Shown in pieces: positions 58,122 through 64,000 of a stretch of 64,000 nt of DNA (position 1 is its first letter; every line of letters starts with the position of its first letter). The position numbers were made by a program, and so were the translations under genes. This stretch comes from an uncultured Porphyromonadaceae bacterium (GTDB lineage Bacteria; Bacteroidota; Bacteroidia; Bacteroidales; Muribaculaceae), in assembly GCA_947175295.1 (NCBI GenBank), contig CAMWMK010000004.1, positions 1-64,000 of the forward strand, written 5' to 3'. The notes under the pieces are model-generated. The model searched no databases, was not told the DNA's origin, and saw only the letters and a list, made by a program, of their open reading frames with translations.

Positions 58122-59147
58122 ATGCCACTGAATCGCGCTACATTGATACGCATCTCGACCATCGACCGTTGTCTGCAGAACCGATACCGGCGCTGGACCA
58201 TCAACGACCTGATAGATGCCTGCTCCGACGCGCTCGCCGAATATGAGGGAAGGACGACTCCCGTAAGCCGTCGGACATTCCAGAACGATCTGGCTCTCAT
58301 GCGCAGCGACCGCCTCGGATATAATGCCCCGATTGTTGTAAGGGAAAACAAATATTACGAATATGAGGATCCCGATTTCAGCATCACTCATCTGCCGCTG
58401 AACGAGGAAGGTCTCGACGCCCTCAATTCTGCTCTGGATATACTGCGCCAGCTCCAGGTGTTTCCCCAGCTCGCTTCCTCCATCGAAATAATAAGTAAGC
58501 TAAACGAGCAGATATCTCGCCAGACAGGTACGTCCGTCCCTGCTATGGACATGGAGCATGTCCCGGGCTATCGCGGCGCTGAGTTCATCGGAAAAATCTA
58601 TGAGGCAGTCCGTAAGAAGCAGACTCTGATAATAGAGTATCGGTCGTTCAAGGCACGAAAGGCGGATAAGATAGTTGTTTATCCTTATCTGTTGAAGGAA
58701 TACCGCAACCGATGGTTCCTGATCTGCGAGAAAGCGTCCAACAGGTCGCCCCAGGTCAACATATTCGCGCTCGACCGCATCCGTTCGGTGGAGATAGACC
58801 GGAAACATCCCTTTAAGAAATGCGTGAATTTCGATCCCGAGCATTTCTTCGAAGACACCATCGGAGTGACCAAAAGCATACACGACAAGGCTCAGCACGT
58901 AGTGATTAAGGTAGACCGTCAGCAGGCCCCCTATGTAGAGTCGAAACCATTCCACAAGTCGCAGAAAGTGGAGCGGCGTTTCTCAGACGGAAGCATAGAA
59001 ATCTCCCTCAACGTAGTGATCAACAACGAGCTTGAACGCCTGATCCTGAGCTACGGAGGCTTCGTAGAGGTGATGGCTCCTCCCGCATTCCGGGAGCGCG
59101 TAGCTGAAAGCGTCCGTATCGCCGCCTCCCGCTACATAACCCCTTAA
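58122..59147 (+). CDS. WYL-domain transcriptional regulator
   Basis: 341 residues: N-terminal winged helix (~1-75, SRRTFQNDLALMRS), linker, WYL domain (~165-245) with the core VVYPYLLKEYRNRWFLIC (WFL in place of WYL) followed by FALDRIRSVEI, and a WCX tail (~260-340). Such regulators sense nucleic acids or nucleotides and control DNA repair and defence genes. Adjacent to rtcB, but a terminator (59189-59223) separates them. The gene end coincides with a short ACCCAA-rich repeat. Confidence 0.87.
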   Translation: MPLNRATLIRISTIDRCLQNRYRRWTINDLIDACSDALAEYEGRTTPVSRRTFQNDLALMRSDRLGYNAPIVVRENKYYEYEDPDFSITHLPLNEEGLDALNSALDILRQLQVFPQLASSIEIISKLNEQISRQTGTSVPAMDMEHVPGYRGAEFIGKIYEAVRKKQTLIIEYRSFKARKADKIVVYPYLLKEYRNRWFLICEKASNRSPQVNIFALDRIRSVEIDRKHPFKKCVNFDPEHFFEDTIGVTKSIHDKAQHVVIKVDRQQAPYVESKPFHKSQKVERRFSDGSIEISLNVVINNELERLILSYGGFVEVMAPPAFRERVAESVRIAASRYITP

Positions 59148-59188
59148 CCCAATAACCAAAAACCCAACGACCCAACAATCAACACCCC

Positions 59189-59223
59189 CACCTTTCGTAA
59201 AAAAATAAGCGAAAGGTGTTTTT
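59189..59223 (+). terminator. Terminator of the WYL gene
   Basis: 9-bp perfect stem (59189-59197 with 59210-59218), A-rich loop, then T5. It follows an ACCCAAC-type repeat (59145-59185, about 8-base period). Confidence 0.85.
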
Positions 59224-59292
59224 CCCCGAAGTACGCAACAAGATTGCGCACTGGCTTTATAACTTTGCGTCGTAATAAAAAACTCAAAGATT

Positions 59293-60546
59293 ATGAAGAC
59301 CATAGAAGGATACGACGTGAAGATTTTCACGGACAATGTGGAGGATGTGGCACTGGACCAGATAAGGAAGCTCCTCTCGATCGACGTTTTCTCCGACAGA
59401 AAGATTCGCATCATGCCCGACGTCCACGCCGGAGCGGGGTGTGTGATAGGGTTTACCGGTGATCTCGGTAACAAGGTGATTCCCAACATCGTAGGCGTCG
59501 ACATAGGCTGCGGCATGCGCGTACTCAATATCGGAAAACTCCGGGACATCGACTTTCATGCTTTCCACGAGCATATCCGGGCCAACGTCCCTTCCGGAAA
59601 GATCGTCAGAGAAGAGCGGTTCGGCTTCAAACCCCTCGTCGGCGAGGAAATGGATATATACCGCGAGGCGAAAAAGCTCGTCACCCAACTGCACTGCTAC
59701 CGTGCCATCAAGGATTCTCCAAGAATTAACCGCGCTATCGGATCGTTGGGTGGAGGCAACCACTTCATAGAACTTGACAGGGATGACGAAGGCAACGTCT
59801 ATCTTGTCATCCATACCGGTTCACGCAACCTCGGCAAGCAGGTGGCGGAGATCTATCAGGCCTGTGCCGTAAAGCATCTCACCGAGGGTGCCGATGATCT
59901 GGAGAATACAATCCGACGCACCATCGAGGAATACAAGGCCGCCGGCCGTCGGTCGGAACTGCAGGATGTCATCAAGAAAATGCGTCGTGAATTCAAGGCT
60001 GCGAAGCCGTCGCTTCCGGCGGAACTGTGCTATGTTGAAGGGGAGGCCCGGGAGCAGTATCTCCACGACATGCGCCTCTGCCAGCGCTGGGCTGTACTCA
60101 ATAGACAACTCATATCGCTCCTTCTTCTGAGGTTCTTTCCTGATGTCGAGGTGGTGGAGGAGTTCGAATCAATCCACAATTATATCAGCGACGACAACAT
60201 CATCCGTAAGGGCGCTATATCGGCGGCAGAAGGGGAGCGGTGTATAATTCCCCTTAACATGCGCGACGGTTCCTTGCTTTGTACCGGCAAGGGGAATGAT
60301 GACTGGAACCGCTCTGCGCCGCACGGAGCGGGACGCGTGATGAGCCGCAGCCAGGCCTATCAGAAGATTACGATGGCAGACTTCGAGGCATCCATGCAGG
60401 GAATTTACTCCGAGTCGGTCAACGACTTTACTCGCGACGAGTCTCCGATGGTCTACAAGCCGGCCGATGAGATAATCGCCAATATCGGCGATGCCGTCAG
60501 AATCGACACCATCATCCGTCCGATCTTCAACTTCAAGGCCAGCTGA
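59293..60546 (+). CDS. rtcB: RNA-splicing ligase RtcB
   Basis: 417 residues, typical of the short bacterial RtcB. Metal and GMP-site motifs: VGVDIGCGMRV with the Cys ligand, GSLGGGNHFIELD, HTGSRNLGKQ, and the SAPHGAGRVMSR loop with the guanylylated His. It joins 2',3'-cyclic-phosphate or 3'-phosphate RNA ends to 5'-OH ends with GTP, repairing RNAs cut by toxins or stress nucleases. A TAACTTTG -7 box (59260-59267) is 25 bases upstream; the -33 is weak, so an activator may be needed. No RtcA, archease or RtcR is adjacent. Confidence 0.95.
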   Translation: MKTIEGYDVKIFTDNVEDVALDQIRKLLSIDVFSDRKIRIMPDVHAGAGCVIGFTGDLGNKVIPNIVGVDIGCGMRVLNIGKLRDIDFHAFHEHIRANVPSGKIVREERFGFKPLVGEEMDIYREAKKLVTQLHCYRAIKDSPRINRAIGSLGGGNHFIELDRDDEGNVYLVIHTGSRNLGKQVAEIYQACAVKHLTEGADDLENTIRRTIEEYKAAGRRSELQDVIKKMRREFKAAKPSLPAELCYVEGEAREQYLHDMRLCQRWAVLNRQLISLLLLRFFPDVEVVEEFESIHNYISDDNIIRKGAISAAEGERCIIPLNMRDGSLLCTGKGNDDWNRSAPHGAGRVMSRSQAYQKITMADFEASMQGIYSESVNDFTRDESPMVYKPADEIIANIGDAVRIDTIIRPIFNFKAS

Positions 60547-60603
60547 ATCCTCACTATGGCGATTAAATATTGCCGTCAGTACAATATAATGGCGTTTTTC
60601 ATA

Positions 60604-60664
60604 GTTTTTTAGACAGGAAAACGGTTGGATCTTTATGTTCCTTCCGTGCTTCTGTCTAAAAAAC
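60604..60664. promoter_or_regulatory. 13-bp inverted repeat before the exonuclease gene
   Basis: GTTTTTTAGACAG (60604-60616) and its perfect inverse (60652-60664), 35 bases apart, ending six bases before the ATG at 60671. Could be an operator or an RNA hairpin masking the start. Confidence 0.6.
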
Positions 60665-60670
60665 ATCCGA

Positions 60671-61159
60671 ATGAAAGATTTTGCAGCAATAGATTTCGAG
60701 ACAGCCAACGGCAGCCGCTCCAGCGTATGCAGCGTCGGCATAGTGATAGTACGCGACGGAGAGATAGTAGACCGCTTCTACAGCCTCATACGTCCTACTC
60801 CCAACTACTACAGTCATTTCACCACCCGTATCCATGGCCTGACCCGTGAGGACACTGATTCCGCACCGGTATTTCCCGACGTGTGGGCTCAGGTGGCTGA
60901 CCGCCTTGAAGGGCTACCGCTCGTAGCCCACAACCGTCCCTTCGACGAAAGCTGCCTCAAGGCCGTCTTCAGGACCTATCAGATGGACTATCCAGACTAT
61001 GAATTCCACTGCACCCTTGCTGCTTCACGCCGCAGCCTACGGCTCCCCAGCCATCAGCTCCACGTAGTGGCAGCCGCCTGCGGCTACGACCTTGATCGCC
61101 ACCACCACGCCCTCGCCGACGCCGAAGCCTGCGCCGCCATCGCCCTCAAGCTCCTTTGA
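60671..61159 (+). CDS. DnaQ-like DEDDh 3'-5' exonuclease
   Basis: 162 residues from ATG 60671. ExoI: AAIDFETANGSRSSVCSVGIV with DxE; ExoII: PLVAHNRPFDESCL; ExoIII: DRHHHALADAEACAAIAL with catalytic His and Asp. A stand-alone proofreading-type domain; stand-alone members trim DNA or RNA ends. Follows rtcB after 124 bp, with possible co-regulation but no proof of a common transcript. Confidence 0.88.
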   Translation: MKDFAAIDFETANGSRSSVCSVGIVIVRDGEIVDRFYSLIRPTPNYYSHFTTRIHGLTREDTDSAPVFPDVWAQVADRLEGLPLVAHNRPFDESCLKAVFRTYQMDYPDYEFHCTLAASRRSLRLPSHQLHVVAAACGYDLDRHHHALADAEACAAIALKLL

Positions 61160-61171
61160 AGTGGCATAGCT

Positions 61172-61486
61172 ATGAAACTTGCTTGGGGAGAGTTGGCTTG
61201 TATGAATTTATTTAGACTGAAAGATCGGTATAGAAGATTTGAATTTCATGTGTTTAAGAAGAGATTTGAAGGACTCCAAAGGTTAATTAATGGCATCGTG
61301 GATCATGTTGAATTGATAATACTCTGTTGTGTGCTGTTTTTGATGGGTTTCTGTACACAGGATACTCCATCTGAGGAGTATGAGAAGCTAAATCTTCAAT
61401 GGGAATTTTCTGCATCAGCAATTTCACCGGCTATTCCTTCACTGCTCTTAAGTCAGGAGATTACTAAGGATTATTCAATGGGATGA
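61172..61486 (+). CDS. Hypothetical small membrane protein
   Basis: 104 residues from ATG 61172; ATG 61202 (MNLFRLKDRYRRFEF..) is an equally likely start. A basic amphipathic segment precedes one hydrophobic helix (VELIILCCVLFLMGFC). The base composition is much A/T-richer than the upstream exonuclease gene. No known domain. It lies 12 bases after the exonuclease stop and ends 92 bases before a bidirectional terminator. Confidence 0.45.
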   Translation: MKLAWGELACMNLFRLKDRYRRFEFHVFKKRFEGLQRLINGIVDHVELIILCCVLFLMGFCTQDTPSEEYEKLNLQWEFSASAISPAIPSLLLSQEITKDYSMG

Positions 61487-61578
61487 AATGTATAATTGGT
61501 CGTCTTGGAGGTGGGGAAAGCATATGATATGGTAAGCTCCATTAGTATACGCGATGCTCCACATCGGCTGGAGTTTGT

Positions 61579-61620
61579 AAAAAAAATAGGAGGTGAACAT
61601 TGTTTACCTCCTATTTTTTT
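61579..61620. terminator. Bidirectional terminator
   Basis: Arms AATAGGAGGT and ACCTCCTATT with long A and T runs outside. Serves the plus-strand unit and the minus-strand barrel gene. Confidence 0.88.
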
Positions 61621-61715
61621 ACCTGTTGATTAGTGGCTAAGTGTCTATATGAAAGGTTAGTTAGTTGCTCAAAAGCAATAGATACGTATGTATATCAGCT
61701 AAGCTTTCAATAAAT

Positions 61716-62465
61716 TCAGAAGGAATAGGCAAGGTTTATTTTCAAGCTACCGGTGTTTATTTTAGGTTTATCTCCGTCTTCGCTCATACTGAACGCAGGA
61801 ATAAAATCTGTACCGTACTGGACACCAAGATACATCTTGCTGTATTGGAAACCAACACCGATGTGCCAGCCCATCTGAAAACGGTTCCATGTGTCGATAT
61901 CTTCCATGTCATCCTTACTATAAAGGTTCACCCAGTCCTCTTCATTTTTTTCATACTCATCCTCTTCCCAGGCTTCCTCAACTCCTTTTACCTTACCGAT
62001 TAAGTTGAGTTTGAAGTTGAGTCCAACATAAGGAGCTACAGAAAAGTCATCAGCTACATTAAACCGATAGACATAATTTACCGGTACCTGAAGATTGATG
62101 GATTGCATTTTCGTTCTGTATTCATACTTGACACCTCTGTATTCCTCTTCGTCGGAGAATAGGTTGCCGAAGTTAAAGTTTACGTTGCCTCCTACCTCAA
62201 GAAACATGGGAAGTGATGAACTGATGCTGAATCCATGGATATAGTCTATCCCGAATCCATTGAGAGAAGCACCTTTTTCGGTGTCAAACCAGTCCTTGGC
62301 ATCTTTATTGAAACCATAGGAGTCATTATTGTACGAAAGGCCGATACGGTTGTAGCCTTTGTAGTCGCCTTCATGTTTGCTGAGATTGTATTCTCCAGCG
62401 AACTGGGCTTTTGCCACTCCACTGTATATGACAGCGAGGGCTGTTAAGGTCAGATACTTTTTCAT
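61716..62465 (-). CDS. Outer-membrane beta-barrel protein
   Basis: 249 residues from ATG 62465; signal peptide (~1-20, cleavage after AKA). An eight-strand barrel pattern of the general Bacteroidetes outer-membrane beta-barrel family ends in INLAYSF with terminal Phe. A strongly acidic loop (EEAWEEDEYEKNEEDW) near residue 165 stands out. Function unknown. Downstream of the PD40 protein gene, 60 bp apart on the same strand, so probably co-transcribed. Confidence 0.75.
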   Translation of the reverse strand: MKKYLTLTALAVIYSGVAKAQFAGEYNLSKHEGDYKGYNRIGLSYNNDSYGFNKDAKDWFDTEKGASLNGFGIDYIHGFSISSSLPMFLEVGGNVNFNFGNLFSDEEEYRGVKYEYRTKMQSINLQVPVNYVYRFNVADDFSVAPYVGLNFKLNLIGKVKGVEEAWEEDEYEKNEEDWVNLYSKDDMEDIDTWNRFQMGWHIGVGFQYSKMYLGVQYGTDFIPAFSMSEDGDKPKINTGSLKINLAYSF

Positions 62466-62525
62466 TTCATATTTATATAGAGTTGTTTGTAGCATAGCAA
62501 TATATTGTGGCTGAAAAGAGAGGTT

Positions 62526-63542
62526 TCAAAGATTGAAATCCATTTTCCAGACGTTGTATATGCCGTCTTTAGATCCACGTTGTGAGATGAAGAAAATGCT
62601 TTTTCCGTCAGGTGCCCATATTCCTGATATATCATTGCCTGGATGGTAGGTCAGTTGAGTGAATTGAGTTCCATCTGTACGAATTGCGAATAGGTCGGTA
62701 TTGATGTTTTTCCCTTTTTCATCCATGGAAGTCCCTGTCAAAAGAAGCCATTGCTTGTCAGGAGAAAGTCGTGGTGTAGTGAAGCTTCTTCCAGGTTGTG
62801 ACAACAGAATCTCCTCAACCCCCGTCTTCAGGTTTACGCGCCATATTTCGCTCTCGTATTTATCAGTGTATCGTGCGCAGTAAATCACATCAGGATCCCC
62901 TGGTATAAGGCAGGGGGTCATTCCTCGTGAATAGTTTGAGAAAAGATTCTTATTACGGTCGTAACTCCAGATGCTGAAGGTCCCGGCGCCTTCCCCTCGA
63001 TGGAAAAGTATTGTGTTGTTGTCATTAGTGATCTGCCCGGCAAAGTCATTGTCGTTACCGGTGCTGATTTGTCTGACGACATTGCCTTGTTCTGCCTCTA
63101 TCAAATATATACCAAAATGTCCGGAACGAAATTCCGTAAAGCATAAAGTCTGACCATCTGGACTCCAGTTGAAGTCAGTTACATTCGACCTGAAAGTTCT
63201 CTGTGTGCTCGCACCGCCTCTTGTCGCATCCTTTACCATGACATTGGATGTTTTGTTTTTCCAGTTAAGATATGCGATTTTCTTACCGTCTGGAGATATA
63301 GCTATTCTTGGATTAACCCACCAATCTATTTTTGAAAGGTTTTTTGCACCAAAGATACCTTTGGCTTTGGATACCAAATTTTCGGAATTTACACAGTCGG
63401 CATCGTCTGTGATTTTCTCAAACTTCACACCTCCTTCTTCCGGCACCTCAATTACAGAATAGTCGAGAGTTACTCTTTTAGCATAGATATGCCCTGAGAA
63501 ACAAACTGCCGTCAGCAACGATAACAATACTGATTTCTTCAT
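62526..63542 (-). CDS. Exported TolB-like PD40 propeller protein
   Basis: 338 residues from ATG 63542 (MKKSVLLSLLTAVCF), with a signal peptide ending near residue 21. At least five PD40/WD40-like blades are visible by the ISPDGKKIAYLNW, WSPDGQTLCFTEF, LSPDKQWLLLTG and WAPDGKSIFFISQ motifs. Related to TolB-type periplasmic propellers; with no catalytic domain it is probably a binding protein. A 384-base leader lies between the promoter at 63,933 and this gene. Confidence 0.8.
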   Translation of the reverse strand: MKKSVLLSLLTAVCFSGHIYAKRVTLDYSVIEVPEEGGVKFEKITDDADCVNSENLVSKAKGIFGAKNLSKIDWWVNPRIAISPDGKKIAYLNWKNKTSNVMVKDATRGGASTQRTFRSNVTDFNWSPDGQTLCFTEFRSGHFGIYLIEAEQGNVVRQISTGNDNDFAGQITNDNNTILFHRGEGAGTFSIWSYDRNKNLFSNYSRGMTPCLIPGDPDVIYCARYTDKYESEIWRVNLKTGVEEILLSQPGRSFTTPRLSPDKQWLLLTGTSMDEKGKNINTDLFAIRTDGTQFTQLTYHPGNDISGIWAPDGKSIFFISQRGSKDGIYNVWKMDFNL

Positions 63543-63635
63543 GAGATTCATAATTATATCCATAACTACAGAAGTTGCTTTCTGCAATCTGGGCGAATCT
63601 CTTCCCATGGATTTATGCTGTTAATATAAACAAAA

Positions 63636-63723
63636 GCGTGAGATCCATACTTATTGTCCATTCTTCATCTGGAGGCTCTGGAATGCCCATCGTAGTAGAA
63701 TGGACAACGCAGAGGCCTCACGC
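63636..63723 (-). ncRNA. Candidate structured leader or small RNA
   Basis: Nested arms GCGTGAG (63636-63642 with 63717-63723) and GTCCATTC (63656-63663 with 63698-63705), plus an alternative pairing AGGCCTCTG/CAGAGCCT inside. It lies in the 458-base gap 63,543-64,000, where I see no convincing ORF. Confidence 0.4.
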
Positions 63724-63932
63724 AGAATTATGTATGTAAATATTAGTCACACTCACGTGTGGCGTCAATTGTATACACAATCCACATAAGCATCTACATT
63801 GCCCTATCCTTGACTACGATTGAAATTTTCCAGATTTCCAGATGTCAAGAACAGCGCCAAGTAACGCTTTTATAATATGTCTGCATCCCACCCCAAAGCC
63901 CTTACCGGGCCTCTGCTAGACGGTTTGCTTTG

Positions 63933-63964
63933 CAAAGTTAATATATTCTCATCATATAAGCAAA
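63933..63964 (-). promoter_or_regulatory. Promoter of the leader and PD40-barrel unit
   Basis: Minus strand TTTG (63964-63961), 20 bases, TAACTTTG (63940-63933). Exact consensus, almost 400 bases from the next gene start. Confidence 0.82.
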
Positions 63965-64000
63965 TTTTTTTTCATAATTCTGATGATGTAGAATCAACTG

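Noticed and set aside
51176-61159. Prophage or integrative element
   Set aside because: An endolysin and TA genes are present, but no integrase, capsid, terminase, replication gene or att-type direct repeat was seen; I call it only an accessory stretch.

Overview
The window looks like chromosome of a gut-type Bacteroidales bacterium, probably of the Muribaculaceae or a close family. This is inferred from protein families and promoter grammar, not from a database search. At least eight promoters carry the Bacteroidetes pattern TTTG, 19 to 21 bases, TAnnTTTG. The protein set is also typical of the phylum: DUF6089, DUF6242, DUF4292 and DUF4369 proteins, SusCD-era lipoproteins, a Bacteroidetes-type fucI/fucP pair, LL-diaminopimelate aminotransferase, and the gene order uppS-bamA-ompH-ompH-murI. 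Base 1 lies inside the 3' end of a 5S rRNA, so the contig probably broke in an rRNA operon.

Layout. 0-9.7 kb: surface and secreted proteins (YncE-like lipoprotein, GH43 glycosidase, porin, BNR propeller, glycosyltransferase, Dcp-type peptidase). 10-15 kb: ferredoxin, then a TPR/DUF4292/EnvC-like envelope operon. 15-20.5 kb: ilvD-ilvB-ilvN-ilvC for branched-chain amino acids. 20.5-30 kb: ribD, then an outer-membrane biogenesis run (DUF6242, DUF6089, uppS, bamA, two Skp/OmpH chaperones, murI). 30-37 kb: tRNA-Leu, OmpA-like protein, membrane EEP phosphatase, two rhomboids, HU, argS, BI-1 protein. 38-41 kb: fucI-fucP. 41-51 kb, all minus strand: AddA-like helicase-nuclease, SUI1 factor, DUF4369 lipoprotein, a tandem array of three near-identical-format unknown genes, an Ala-rich LEA-like protein, dapL and dapF. 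51-61 kb: an accessory stretch with a GH108 endolysin and a broken copy of it, HicAB, a metallophosphatase, two DNA-binding regulators, two DUF4143-type ATPases behind a duplicated promoter, RtcB and a DEDDh exonuclease. 61.5-64 kb: a beta-barrel protein and a PD40 propeller protein behind a long structured leader.

Two patterns stand out. First, intergenic gaps across the window carry arrays of short direct repeats whose unit sequence differs from place to place while the 7-bp period is kept. Six minus-strand genes take their stop codon from such an array. Second, the three 156-residue genes at 46.2-47.8 kb repeat at exactly 537 bp, with constant ends, a variable middle, identical 66-bp spacers and signs of gene conversion. 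The 51-61 kb stretch adds further regulatory structure: a duplicated 119-bp promoter with a hairpin, a 27-bp palindrome over a promoter, and shared 19-bp dyads. No CRISPR array, complete insertion sequence or integrase was seen.
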